Notes under the pieces: generated by a model
What the model was told of the DNA's origin: nothing
Seen by the model: the letters and a program-made list of their open reading frames with translations, nothing else
Databases searched by the model: none
Position numbers and translations under genes: made by a program
Source: Myxococcales bacterium
Lineage (GTDB): Bacteria; Myxococcota_A; Polyangia; Palsa-1104
Assembly: GCA_003170275.1 (NCBI GenBank)
Contig: PNAM01000081.1
Span: 62,001 to 126,000, forward strand
Reading direction: 5' to 3'
Length of the DNA: 64,000 bases
In this document: piece by piece, positions 33,777 to 42,073 of the stretch
Numbering within the stretch: position 1 is the stretch's first letter
Layout: each line of letters opens with the position of its first letter

Positions 33777-33828
33777 GATGAACCACCTCCCTTCCTGGAC
33801 TGGCTGTCCGAGGTGCAGAAGGAGGCGG

Positions 33829-35091
33829 TCAGCGGGCGAAGAGCTGCTCGGCCGCCTTGTCGTCGATGCGGTCGAGGTCGACGACCGCCTGGGCCTCATC
33901 GCACCAGGGCGCGAGCGCGCCCTGGTTGATGCCGATGCCGAACCCGAGAATCGTGACGCCGAGCGCCGCTGCTCTGGTTCTCAGCTCCGGCGCCCGGTCG
34001 ATTGCACTGCCTCCATCAGTGATCAGCACCAGATCGGCCTTTCGGAGCGCTCCGGGGTTCTGCTCGATCACGCTCAAGCCCCGGTCGATCACGTTGGCGA
34101 TGTCTGTGCCGCCGCCGCAGCTCAGGAACAGCTCGGCCGCGGGGAACCTCCCGCCAAGCTTCACGATCACCTCTTGCTTCACGATGTCGTCGAAGCCGAG
34201 AAGTGCGAACGGCCGACGCTGGCGCTGCGCGATGTCGAGCAGCGCCAACGCGACCGCGGTCGCCCAAATATCGGGCGGGCCGTCCATGCTGCCGCTCTTG
34301 TCCAAGCAAACCACGAGCGGACCCTTGCCCAACGTCTCGGTGCCGGTGAGGGCGTACTGGAGACACCGGCGCTCGGACAAGTCACGCAGCAGCGCCAGCC
34401 TCAGCTTCGGGTGGACCAGCTTGACCAGCTCGGCAGGCAGGAGCCGACCAAGGTCAGCCCCCTGCTCTACGTCGGTGATCTCGTCGGCGCCGTGCCTCAC
34501 CTTCTGACGCTGCTTCATTGCGGCGATGCGCTTGAACCGACCCGCCAAGAGAGCGATCCGTTTCAGGCGATGATCATCGCGGATGAGTCGAGCCAGCTCA
34601 CGCGCCGCCGAGCACGGGCGCATCTCGCCATTCACGGTTCCGGTGCCGGGGAGCCGGCCGAAGGTGACCTGCTCGAGGCCCTCGGCCGACTCCCGAAGCT
34701 CCTCGACGGCGGCCGATGCGTGTTCGCAGCCGGATCGGATCGTCCGGCGCAGCGCCGCGGTGTCGACCTCCTGCATATGCGGCTGCAGCTCGGCCATCAG
34801 GGTCTCGACTGCGGTCGCCGCGGCATCGGCATCACCGCGGCATTCCGTGGACAAACGTCCAAAGTCCGGTAGCTGATCGCACGCTGCGTGGACCTTCTCT
34901 GCCCAGGTGCGCAGCTCGGCGTCCTGGTCGTGCTCGGGCAGCCGTTCCAGTTCGCCGGCGTAGAGCCTCTCGAACAGCTCGTCTTGGAAACGAAGCTCGC
35001 GCGGGTCTGAACGGTCGACCTGGTCGAGGCCCCGAGCGGCCCTGTGCAGATAGATGCTCCACCGAGGCACATCATTAATGATGCGCTTCAT
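33829..35091 (-). CDS. VWA-domain protein, partner of MoxR ATPase (ViaA/CoxE-like)
   Basis: This encodes 420 residues. The N-terminal 230 are helical and specific. Residues about 255-415 form a von Willebrand A domain with a complete MIDAS: DKSGSMDG (264-271), the Thr in SCGGGTDIA near 335 and the Asp in LITDGGSA near 365. The start overlaps the stop of the MoxR gene by four bases. MoxR/VWA pairs act as ATP-driven metal-dependent chaperones that remodel protein complexes (RavA-ViaA, NorQ-NorD, CoxD-CoxE). Here the targets may be the replication or recombination proteins of the same operon (inference). Confidence 0.85.
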   Translation of the reverse strand: MKRIINDVPRWSIYLHRAARGLDQVDRSDPRELRFQDELFERLYAGELERLPEHDQDAELRTWAEKVHAACDQLPDFGRLSTECRGDADAAATAVETLMAELQPHMQEVDTAALRRTIRSGCEHASAAVEELRESAEGLEQVTFGRLPGTGTVNGEMRPCSAARELARLIRDDHRLKRIALLAGRFKRIAAMKQRQKVRHGADEITDVEQGADLGRLLPAELVKLVHPKLRLALLRDLSERRCLQYALTGTETLGKGPLVVCLDKSGSMDGPPDIWATAVALALLDIAQRQRRPFALLGFDDIVKQEVIVKLGGRFPAAELFLSCGGGTDIANVIDRGLSVIEQNPGALRKADLVLITDGGSAIDRAPELRTRAAALGVTILGFGIGINQGALAPWCDEAQAVVDLDRIDDKAAEQLFAR

Positions 35092-36224
35092 CGCAGCGCC
35101 CGCAGGCCAAGGCCCGCCGACACCGCCCTCGCCAGCTCAGCGTGCATCTGCTGAATCTCCGTCTGGGCGTCGGCGATGACCGTTTTCGCACGCCGCCCGC
35201 CAGACCGCGCCAGCTCGGTGAGCTTCTTCTGCATAGAGTCGAACTCGCCGATCGACTGGGCCGCCTGGGCGATGTAGCTCTTGCGGTCACCGCTGGCGAG
35301 GCCGGAGACCTTCTGGGCGGTCTCCCTCGCAGCGTCGAGGATCTCGGCGGCCTGGGCGCTGCTCGGATCACAGAGCTTGCCGACGAGGCGCGCAACCTTC
35401 GCGCGCTCCTTCGGTTCCCTCCACAGGGAGTCGACCAGGATGGCCAGGTCCTCGGGCGTGGTCTGCTTCTCGCCGGCCATGTACGCCCACGACTGGACGA
35501 TCTTCAGACTCTTCTTCCAGCGCCTGTCGCTGGCGATGATGCCCTCGGCACGGCAGGCGTCCCTGATGGAGATGAGCGCGTCGACCGTGTCGTCGGTGAC
35601 CTTGACCTTGGCGGCCTCGCCCTGCGCCTTCTTCAGGTCGGCCATGGTCAGCTTGACCGTCGTCACCGGATCCGGCGCCAACAGCACCGTGCGGAGGTTC
35701 GACGGCTGGAGCAGGTAGCCGATGTCGAACCGGAGCAGGAACCTGTCGAACAGCGCTTCCAGCTCTTTGCCCTCCGGCAGCTCGTTACTTGCACCGAAAA
35801 GTGAAATCAGCGGAGCCGGAGCGGGCGAGCCTCCGTTGTGGAAGATGCGCTCGTTGATGAGGGCGAGGAGGCTATTGAGCACGGCCGAGTTGCTCTTGAA
35901 CACCTCGTCCACGAATCCGAAATGGCACTCCGGTAGCCGCCCCGTCGTTATGCGGATGAACCGGTCCTGCTCCAGCGCCATCAGGCTGATGGGGCCGAAG
36001 ACCTCGTCGTTGGTCGTGAACTTGTTGAGCAGGATCTCCCAGTAGGAGCCGCCGAACGCCTGGGCGATGGCTCGCACGAGCGCGCTCTTCGCGGTGCCCG
36101 GCGGGCCAAGCAGAAGCACGTGCTCTGCGGCGAGCACGGCGCACAGGGCGCCACTGATCACGTCTTTCCGCTCGGGAAATCGCCCCGACAAATCCGCATG
36201 GAGAAGCTGAAGCTGCTGGTTCAT
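35088..36224 (-). CDS. MoxR/RavA-type AAA+ ATPase
   Basis: This encodes 378 residues. Walker A GPPGTAKSALV (40-50), Walker B HFGFVDEVFK (Asp106/Glu107), sensor 1 Asn147 in LFGASNELPEG and arginine-finger-region FDRFLLRFDIG are intact. The C-terminus is a lid plus a helical, coiled-coil-like extension (AAREIL...QKKLTELARSG). It matches the RavA branch of MoxR ATPases. ATG 36224 is preceded by AGGAGGTTC. The gene is coupled to the VWA gene downstream and lies 71 bp after the unknown 291-residue gene, with a hairpin between them. Confidence 0.9.
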   Translation of the reverse strand: MNQQLQLLHADLSGRFPERKDVISGALCAVLAAEHVLLLGPPGTAKSALVRAIAQAFGGSYWEILLNKFTTNDEVFGPISLMALEQDRFIRITTGRLPECHFGFVDEVFKSNSAVLNSLLALINERIFHNGGSPAPAPLISLFGASNELPEGKELEALFDRFLLRFDIGYLLQPSNLRTVLLAPDPVTTVKLTMADLKKAQGEAAKVKVTDDTVDALISIRDACRAEGIIASDRRWKKSLKIVQSWAYMAGEKQTTPEDLAILVDSLWREPKERAKVARLVGKLCDPSSAQAAEILDAARETAQKVSGLASGDRKSYIAQAAQSIGEFDSMQKKLTELARSGGRRAKTVIADAQTEIQQMHAELARAVSAGLGLRALR

Positions 36225-36242
36225 GGAACCTCCTGGAATGAA

Positions 36243-36279
36243 GAGAGGCGGCCAGGGACACGTTCCCCGACCGCCTCTC
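36243..36279 (-). promoter_or_regulatory. hairpin in the leader of the MoxR gene
   Basis: GAGAGGCGG / CCGCCTCTC pair perfectly (9 bp), with further GGGGA/TCCC pairing inside. The hairpin ends about 18 bases before the MoxR start and has no T-run. It could be an mRNA processing or stability element, or an attenuator like the hairpin at 33610. Confidence 0.4.
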
Positions 36280-36295
36280 GATTGGTGGATAGCGG

Positions 36296-37171
36296 CTACG
36301 CCGCCGATTTCTGATTGAGCATTTCCTCGACGGTGGCCGAGAGACTGTCGAGCTGCCGATCGAGATCGGTGACCTCCACAGCGAGCACCTCTCGGTAGAG
36401 CCGCGCCCGCCCTCTGAGCGCCTCGAACGCGTCGAACCTCCGCACCAACGTGCTGGCGCGGTCGGGCGGCGCCTGCACGAAGGTGGCGATCTCACCCTTG
36501 AGCGCTTCCAACTCGGCTTCGATCGAGCCCTGCGCGATCTCACCCAGCGTGCGTTCCGCCTCGGCACTCTTGCTGACGGGCAAGAGGTAGACTCGCGAGC
36601 TGCCGATCTTCTCGATCGCCGACTGGAGCCGGCGGAGCTTTTCGGCGAACGGCGCGGGAACCCAATAGACCCCGCCGCCCTCCCTCAGCGTCACCGCCGC
36701 GAAGCTGTGAAGCGCTTTGACGAGCGCCCGCCGCACGTCATCGGGCGTTTGGGTCGTGCGTAGCGTGCGGAAGTTGGTCTCGACGGCGGCGACCAGGTCA
36801 TGCCTGGGTGCGTCGCTCGTTAGTCGCTCGCGCTGGCGATCGAGATGGATGCGCGCTTCCTGCTGGTAGGTCAGGTCGCCGTCTCCACCGCGGTGCTCGC
36901 GCACGACGGCGAAGACGATTTCGGACTCGTCTTCTTTGCCAAGACGGATGAGCCGATCACGCTGGCCCACCTGCGCCTCGCGGACGGCGAGCTTTAGCGC
37001 TTTTTCGGCGGTGGGCGGATCAGGCAGGAGTGCGGCGTCAAGCGCCGCGCCGGACCAGAGGGACTCGAGCGCGGCACGGTCGATGCGGGCATCCCCGAGC
37101 GACCAGAAGATGAGGTCGCCCAGGTGAGCGCCGCCGTTCTTGAGCGCGTTCTTGATGAGGTCGATGGACAT
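36296..37171 (-). CDS. 291-residue protein upstream of MoxR/VWA, DUF6744-like
   Basis: ATG 37171 has GGAGGTGCC directly upstream. The N-terminal region (MSIDLIKNALKNGGAHLGDL) is followed by an alpha/beta domain with EIVFAVVREHRGG and GGGVYWVPAPFAEKL. Residues about 195-290 form a long helical, coiled-coil region. Proteins of this plan, which I think of as DUF6744, occur beside MoxR/VWA pairs in phages and other mobile elements; this assignment is from memory and uncertain. It may be the substrate or adaptor of the ATPase. Confidence 0.55.
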   Translation of the reverse strand: MSIDLIKNALKNGGAHLGDLIFWSLGDARIDRAALESLWSGAALDAALLPDPPTAEKALKLAVREAQVGQRDRLIRLGKEDESEIVFAVVREHRGGDGDLTYQQEARIHLDRQRERLTSDAPRHDLVAAVETNFRTLRTTQTPDDVRRALVKALHSFAAVTLREGGGVYWVPAPFAEKLRRLQSAIEKIGSSRVYLLPVSKSAEAERTLGEIAQGSIEAELEALKGEIATFVQAPPDRASTLVRRFDAFEALRGRARLYREVLAVEVTDLDRQLDSLSATVEEMLNQKSAA

Positions 37172-37257
37172 TGGCACCTCCACCTGCTGGAAGCAGGGGC
37201 GAGTTGAAGGGTGGTGGATGCAGGTCCTGGCCGGCGATTGCCGACCGGCGGCGGTCA

Positions 37258-37485
37258 CTACTTCTTGCGCTTGGGCGTGTTCGGCACGCCCTTGTAGATG
37301 CGCTCCGCCCACGAGAACTTCTGGCAGCCGCAAAAGCGGGACTTCTTGCATCGGCCGTGGCCGAACGCCGCGCCGCGAAGTGCGCTCTGGTGCTCGCTGC
37401 GGAGATGGCCGCAGCGGCACTTTTCGTCGATGACGATGGTTCCGTCCGGCAGCGTCGCCGGGAACGGATTGTTCGGGTTTTGCAT
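37258..37485 (-). CDS. 75-residue Cys-rich basic protein
   Basis: ATG 37485 follows GGAGG. It contains EKCRCGHLRSEHQSA and GRCKKSRFCGCQKF: five or six Cys plus His, a probable small zinc site, and a basic end (NTPKRKK). Such proteins are frequent in phage and plasmid early regions. It is part of the same minus-strand series; the upstream 139-residue gene ends 48 bp before it. Confidence 0.55.
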   Translation of the reverse strand: MQNPNNPFPATLPDGTIVIDEKCRCGHLRSEHQSALRGAAFGHGRCKKSRFCGCQKFSWAERIYKGVPNTPKRKK

Positions 37486-37533
37486 GGCATGAACCTCCGG
37501 GTGCGGGCGCGAAGCGATCAACCGGCGATCAGG

Positions 37534-37953
37534 TCAATCGTTCGAGGAGAAGAGATCGAGCGGAAGCGACTCCGTGGTGACGCAGATGTCGACGTGCTTC
37601 GCAAGGCAGGTCCAGTACCCGCGATCGTCCCTCACCACCATCTTGAGGCACTCCACGGCCTGCCGCTGTTCTCCCTTGATGACGACGTCCTCGGGGAGCG
37701 GCACATAGCGGTCCTGGTCAAGCCCATCGAGCATGGGGCCCGAGAGATCGTCGTCGATGTTGGAGATGAAGTTCGGCGTGCCGTCCCAGAAGTAGCCCTC
37801 CAGAAACTCTGGGTCTTGCTCCTTCACTCCCGCGCACAACTTCACGCGGCTGAGTACGTTCTTGGTGAGCGCGGCGTCGACTTCGACGATGCAGAGGTCA
37901 CAGTCGGCGTTGAAGTGCTCGTCGCTGCTGCTGGTGTGGATGATGAGGCGCAC
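37534..37953 (-). CDS. 139-residue hypothetical beside sliding clamp
   Basis: The protein starts MRLIIHTSSSDEHFNADCDL and is acidic and beta-rich, with four or five scattered Cys (CDLCIVEV, CLKMVV, CLAKHVDICV). No family is recognised. ATG 37953 is only three bases after the clamp gene stop, so the two are co-translated. It could be a clamp-associated or host-directed small protein. Confidence 0.55.
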   Translation of the reverse strand: MRLIIHTSSSDEHFNADCDLCIVEVDAALTKNVLSRVKLCAGVKEQDPEFLEGYFWDGTPNFISNIDDDLSGPMLDGLDQDRYVPLPEDVVIKGEQRQAVECLKMVVRDDRGYWTCLAKHVDICVTTESLPLDLFSSND

Positions 37954-37956
37954 GGG

Positions 37957-39060
37957 TCACAGCCTCATCGGCATGATCACGGCGACCTGTCCCTCCCCGA
38001 TGTCGATGCGGATGGGGCCGAACGCGTCGTTGAAGCGGGCGATGACAGCGTCGCTACAGCCACCGAGGGCGTCGGCAAGATAGCCGGCGTCGATGCCGAT
38101 CACGCTGTCGGGGCCGTCATGCGTGGTGCTGACGACCGGAACTGTTCTGGAGGTGGAGCCGTCGTCACCATCGCGCTCGAGCTTGATAGCTCCGTTGACG
38201 GTGATGCGCACGCCGCGGCTGCTGCCCTTGGGCTTCAGCATGCGGTTGATCGCGTGGAGCAGGATCTCGCGGTCGACCTCGGTCGAGAACGCCTCGGTGC
38301 CCTCGGCGGGTATGACTTGGCGAAAAGGCGGATAATGCAGATCGGTCATTGCCGCGGCCTCGATCTCCCACTGGACGTCGCCGGTGGCGCAGCGAAAGCG
38401 GACGAAGTCCTTCGCTCGCTCCGCCGATACCTCCCCAGACTTCGGCAGCACCCGGAGCAGCGTTGCGATGGCGCTGCCCGGCAGCAGCGCCGGTCCGCCG
38501 CTGATGCCCGGCATTTTGATGAGGTGAAGCCGGTGGCCATCGAGCCCCACGATCTCGTCGGGCGTGAACATGACGCCGGTCATCGCCGGCCGGGTCGTGT
38601 CGGTGCCGACGGCCATGGAGATCCACTTCAGTGCATCGGCGAGCTGCGGCGCGGACCAGGTGCCGGCGGCGAGCCAATCGCGGAGGGCGAGTTTGTCGCC
38701 AGGACGCAGCGGGAAACCTTCCGCCAAGGCGGAGGTCAGCGTGACCAACGCGCCGTCGTCGGCCACCACGACCTTGCCGTCCTCCACCGGCTGGAATTCG
38801 ATCGGTGACTTCTGGTCGGTCGCGTTCGATGGCTTCACAAAATCGAGCAGCGACTTGCCGGGGAGGAGACACGCCGCGAGCGTGCCGTCGCAGGGGACGG
38901 TGGCGCGCATGTACGTCGTGAGATCAGTGGCGTCGAGCACGAGCTGCTGCCCGTCGGCTTCCAGACGAACGTGGCCGAGCGCAGGGATTGAGGGCTGGTG
39001 GTCGATTACGCGGACGAGCGCTTTCAGCGCGCTGAAAAGCGCGCCCTTCTGGACGATCAT
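37957..39060 (-). CDS. dnaN: DNA polymerase III beta sliding clamp, element-encoded
   Basis: This encodes 367 residues with the three repeated clamp domains. The start has ALFSALKALVRVIDHQPSIP and LEADGQQLVLDATDLTTYMR. The middle has TRPAMTGVMFTPDEIVGLDG and HRLHLIKM. The end has GIDAGYLADALGG and PVIMPMR-type closing (QVAVIMPMRL). The length equals that of bacterial DnaN. Finding a clamp outside the dnaA-dnaN locus, in a phage-like operon with annealase and exonuclease, means the element brings its own processivity factor. GGAGGCAACC precedes the start. Confidence 0.9.
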   Translation of the reverse strand: MIVQKGALFSALKALVRVIDHQPSIPALGHVRLEADGQQLVLDATDLTTYMRATVPCDGTLAACLLPGKSLLDFVKPSNATDQKSPIEFQPVEDGKVVVADDGALVTLTSALAEGFPLRPGDKLALRDWLAAGTWSAPQLADALKWISMAVGTDTTRPAMTGVMFTPDEIVGLDGHRLHLIKMPGISGGPALLPGSAIATLLRVLPKSGEVSAERAKDFVRFRCATGDVQWEIEAAAMTDLHYPPFRQVIPAEGTEAFSTEVDREILLHAINRMLKPKGSSRGVRITVNGAIKLERDGDDGSTSRTVPVVSTTHDGPDSVIGIDAGYLADALGGCSDAVIARFNDAFGPIRIDIGEGQVAVIMPMRL

Positions 39061-39099
39061 GGTTGCCTCCGTGGTTGGTTTTAGGGGTCGAGGGTTCTG

Positions 39100-39417
39100 T
39101 CAGCGGTTCTTTGCGAGGCAGGACTTGCAGAGAAGACCGGCGGGGCCGGTCTTGCCGATCTGGTCGGGGGCGACGTCGTCGGCGCAGAAGTCGCAGGTGG
39201 GGCAGTCGACCTCGGTCAGGTGAGCAGCGAACGTGACGATGAACCAGCGTCCGTCGAGAGTCTGGAACTGCTCCTGGCCTGTGTGGTCGTGATGGTAGAG
39301 GTCGAGGTGCTCGAGGCTGCTGACCGCTTCGTCGAGGAGGTCGCCGAGCGTCACCCCGGGCTCGCCGAGGTTGACGACGGCCAGTTGCTCGCGGGGGTCG
39401 GGCTCGCCAGCGCTCAC
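39100..39417 (-). CDS. 105-residue protein with C-terminal zinc ribbon
   Basis: The N-terminal 65 residues form a small alpha/beta domain (LGDLLDEAVSSLEHLDLYHH ... GRWFIVTFAAH). The C-terminus DCPTCDFCADD and LLCKSCLAKN gives CxxC pairs for one zinc ion. The start overlaps the preceding stop by four bases, and 39 bp separate it from the clamp gene. The function is unknown; it belongs to the early operon. Confidence 0.55.
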   Translation of the reverse strand: MSAGEPDPREQLAVVNLGEPGVTLGDLLDEAVSSLEHLDLYHHDHTGQEQFQTLDGRWFIVTFAAHLTEVDCPTCDFCADDVAPDQIGKTGPAGLLCKSCLAKNR

Positions 39418-39938
39418 GGCGCACCGTTGGTGATGACGAACGGTTCGAGCGGTGGGATCTCCGGCCCCATCACCTCGTCGAGCGCGGCCAGGGCGCCGCG
39501 AACCTTCTCGGGCGATCTCTCGGCTAGGGCCGCGCGCAGAAACTCGCGTATCCGCTCCAGCTCGGCGAGCCGGACGGTCGGGTCACCGTTCTGCGTGGCG
39601 GTGTGCTCAACCTCGCCCGTGCCAGAACGGAACGAAGCGGCCAAGCCATCGAACTCGTACCGGGCGTCAGATTGCCGGTCGAACGCGATGCTGTTCTTGA
39701 CCAGCCACTCTTCCAGGTCGGCGAACGCTCCGTAGAGCGCCTGTTCGTCGTATATGTGCAGGAGCTTGGTGTCGGGGTCGACTGCGCCGGTGAGATGGTC
39801 GACGGTTTCCGGAGTAAAGAGCGCACCGCCCCACTCGAGGGAGACGCCGGCGGCGGCGATGACCTCGTTGAGGGCCGGGACCAGAGCGCGAGGAACGGGA
39901 CCGCCGATTTGGATCGTGCCGGGGAAGTGGTCGGCCAT
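39414..39938 (-). CDS. 174-residue hypothetical, first gene of the long minus-strand operon
   Basis: ATG 39938 has AGGAG ten bases upstream. The sequence is acidic, with mixed strands and helices (PRALVPALNEVIAAAGVSLE; YGAFADLEEWLVKNSIAF; LAELERIREFLRAAL). No motif is recognised. As the first cistron it sits next to the presumed operon promoter in the 39.94-40.25 kb gap, and it is coupled to the next gene by a four-base overlap. Confidence 0.55.
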   Translation of the reverse strand: MADHFPGTIQIGGPVPRALVPALNEVIAAAGVSLEWGGALFTPETVDHLTGAVDPDTKLLHIYDEQALYGAFADLEEWLVKNSIAFDRQSDARYEFDGLAASFRSGTGEVEHTATQNGDPTVRLAELERIREFLRAALAERSPEKVRGALAALDEVMGPEIPPLEPFVITNGAP

Positions 39939-40253
39939 TTGAAATCTCCTGGTTGTTGGTTGGCGTGTCGCCGGTCGCGCCGGCTACGTGAAGAGCTGCT
40001 GATGGGGGCGCGACTATCGCGGGCCCGATAGACGGGCTACCGGGACAGCAGCAGTGGGTTCAAGGAGCAAACCGTGCCGGCGAGGCGGAAGTCAGGGCGC
40101 CAGTCTTCCCATATGGTCTTGTACCAAAATCAGTGGGCATTCCAAGACTCGCCACCAACGGTGATGTAGGACTGCAGGCGCCCGCGCTCACGAGCGGCGA
40201 GACGCGAAAGATCCCTCAGGCCGCGATGCGCTACTCTCACTGAAGAAGACGGG
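39939..40253. other. regulatory gap between divergent units
   Basis: These 315 bp separate the minus-strand operon from the plus-strand gene at 40254. They contain a perfect 6-bp hairpin CTATCG-CGGGCC-CGATAG (about 40014-40031) and a moderately AT-rich patch around 40110-40140 (CCATATGGTCTTGTACC) that could hold a promoter. No tRNA, repeat array or open frame with support is seen. Confidence 0.35.
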
Positions 40254-41045
40254 ATGGAGGGCGCGATGGGAGACATTGACATTCGCGAGGTGTATGAGGC
40301 GCTCAAGCCGAAGACGGCCGGGGCAGTTGCCACCATGCTGGCCAACGAGGGTCGGGCTTTCGACCAATGGCTGAGTGACTTGATCGGCGGAACCCGTGCC
40401 TTGCGGCTCCAGTACCCGGAGTTCGCCGTCTGGATGGCAGAGGCCCTGGCCTGGGCGCGTTTTGCCAACCGAAAGGCTCTCTTTTTCGACGCCGCACCGA
40501 ACTTCATTACAACGGGAGACGGTGGCCAACTCGCCGACGCGGTGTCATGCTCCGCCCTCTACGGGCCCGATCAGCTTCGGGCGGCACTCCTTGCCTTCAG
40601 GCAATGGTTCGAATCAATGAGCCCGAGCCTCTCCACTATCGAGGCGAACCCAATCGTCTGGAAGGCCCTACAGGAGGAATCGCTCAAGGTTGTGCAGCGA
40701 TTGAAAGCACAAGGGCGGTTCAGCGGCGTCGGGCTGTGGTTGTTTCCCGCGCCGTTCAAGATTATGGCGCTGGCGCACCCGAAGGTCTGGCGCGACGACT
40801 CGTTGGCTGCCGTACTGATGCCCACCGGGACGCAGGTGAATCGTGCGCTCCGAATGCTATCCGCAGATAGGATCATCAAGATCGAGGCGACGATCCTCGA
40901 CGGTGGCGTTGGAACATTCGCCGACGAATACACGAACTTGTGGGCGCTCCAACTTCCACAGCAACAGCTCGCAAAGCTTGCGGGCGTGCCTGCGCTGCAC
41001 ATCAACACCGCGCTCTACGAGCTGGGGCAGAAGCGAGAGAGCTAG
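40254..41045 (+). CDS. 263-residue hypothetical
   Basis: This encodes a helical protein without signal or membrane parts: DIREVYEALKPKTAGAVATM at the start, a central LYGPDQLRAALLAFRQWFES and a C-terminal PQQQLAKLAGVPALHINTAL region that resembles a helix-turn-helix end. An HTH-like stretch also lies near 190-215 (MPTGTQVNRALRMLSADRII). Perhaps a DNA-binding element protein. The alternative start at 40266 (MGDIDI) is equally likely. It is divergent from the clamp operon. Confidence 0.55.
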   Translation: MEGAMGDIDIREVYEALKPKTAGAVATMLANEGRAFDQWLSDLIGGTRALRLQYPEFAVWMAEALAWARFANRKALFFDAAPNFITTGDGGQLADAVSCSALYGPDQLRAALLAFRQWFESMSPSLSTIEANPIVWKALQEESLKVVQRLKAQGRFSGVGLWLFPAPFKIMALAHPKVWRDDSLAAVLMPTGTQVNRALRMLSADRIIKIEATILDGGVGTFADEYTNLWALQLPQQQLAKLAGVPALHINTALYELGQKRES

Positions 41046-41127
41046 GAACCGTGACCGGGATCAGCAGTTGATGATGATGGTGAACCCGGCAACGAAGAGC
41101 GAGTAGTCGCGCAAGCACGAGGCTGTC

Positions 41128-41532
41128 CTACGGCAGCCATGTACGCAGGCGGCGGCGAGCCCGCGCCACCGTGGACTGGCTCACGCCCACCGCCTCGGCG
41201 ATCTCGCGCGTGCTGGCGCGCGTGATCCGGCTTGCGATGGCGCGTCGGAGATCACCAGTGAGAGGTAGCCCTGATCTGGGTCGCCGCCCCTCGAGCAGAC
41301 CGTCGGGCCCCCCGGCGACGAAGCGCGCCCGCCACTTGCAGACCGTTGCGACGGAGACGCCCGCCCGCTTGGCGACCGTCGCATGCGACAGCCCCTTGAA
41401 GGACTCGAGCACGATCCGCGCCCGCACGGCGATCACGTCGCGCTCGGCGCGCGCCAACGCCGAGGTCTTGCCCACCCGGATAGACCGGCGCCACGCCAAG
41501 AGTAATGCGCGCTGCGCGTGCGTCAGGGGCAA
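41128..41532 (-). CDS. IS630-type helix-turn-helix protein, probably transposase N-terminus only
   Basis: This encodes 134 residues: ARIVLESFKGLSHATVAKRAG followed by VSVATVCKWRARFVAGGPDG, typical of IS630-family DNA-binding ends, and a second HTH (TREIAEAVGVSQSTVARARR). The catalytic DDE part is missing and the frame stops after RTWLP. It is either a broken insertion sequence or a recruited DNA-binding protein. No terminal inverted repeats were found. Confidence 0.55.
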   Translation of the reverse strand: MPLTHAQRALLLAWRRSIRVGKTSALARAERDVIAVRARIVLESFKGLSHATVAKRAGVSVATVCKWRARFVAGGPDGLLEGRRPRSGLPLTGDLRRAIASRITRASTREIAEAVGVSQSTVARARRRLRTWLP

Positions 41533-41686
41533 GCGTGCCTTGGGTCGCCCTTTACGGATGGGCCCAAGGTAGGCTGGTCTCCTTATTTCTTCAATGGTGA
41601 CTCAGTAACGCCGAAAAATCACCCGCGAGCATCGACACTTGCGCCAGCTCCTCCGAAGTCGACGCGCCGCCTGTATTAGATCGTCC

Positions 41687-41821
41687 ATGAAGAGTGAAGT
41701 TCGCCCCGGCACCGATTCCCCCGGCTACGTCACCTGCACGAAGTGCGGCCAGGCCGTCTTGATTTCGATCGGTGACACCGAAGCGCGCTGCTCAAACTGC
41801 CAGAGCTGGGTGCGCCGCTGA
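41687..41821 (+). CDS. 44-residue zinc-ribbon protein, first gene of nuclease operon
   Basis: The start is ATG 41687 (MKSEVRPGTDSPG), after a less convincing upstream frame. YVTCTKCGQAVLISIGD and ARCSNCQSW form a CxxC-CxxC zinc ribbon, similar to those in transcription factors and topoisomerases. It lies 20 bp before the next small zinc protein and is in line with the nuclease genes, so it is probably part of that unit. Confidence 0.5.
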   Translation: MKSEVRPGTDSPGYVTCTKCGQAVLISIGDTEARCSNCQSWVRR

Positions 41822-41841
41822 TCGCCGCCGCGGCGCCCCCG

Positions 41842-42057
41842 ATGGTGTGCCTGCTCTGCCCGATCGAGCTGGAGGGCTCCGTGGAGCCACTCTGCTGCAT
41901 CTGCCATCAAGACAACTACGTCGTGCTGGTCGCCGGCGTGTGGAACGTGTTTTCGAACGAGGGGAGGCTGCACGCCAGCTCCACCGGCGAGCTGAACGAC
42001 GCCGGGATAGTGTGCCTCGCCCGCGAACGTCGGCGCGTCATGCGCTTCCGGCGATGA
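41842..42057 (+). CDS. 71-residue Cys-rich protein in nuclease operon
   Basis: MVCLLCPIELEGSVEPLCCICHQ carries CxxC and CCxxC clusters for zinc binding. The middle is strand-rich (NYVVLVAGVWNVFS) and the end basic (CLARERRRVMRFRR). It is 16 bp upstream of the MBL gene. The family is not recognised. Cys-rich small proteins next to nucleases can act as DNA-binding or regulatory subunits. Confidence 0.5.
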   Translation: MVCLLCPIELEGSVEPLCCICHQDNYVVLVAGVWNVFSNEGRLHASSTGELNDAGIVCLARERRRVMRFRR

Positions 42058-42073
42058 CGCTGCGAGTTTTCCG

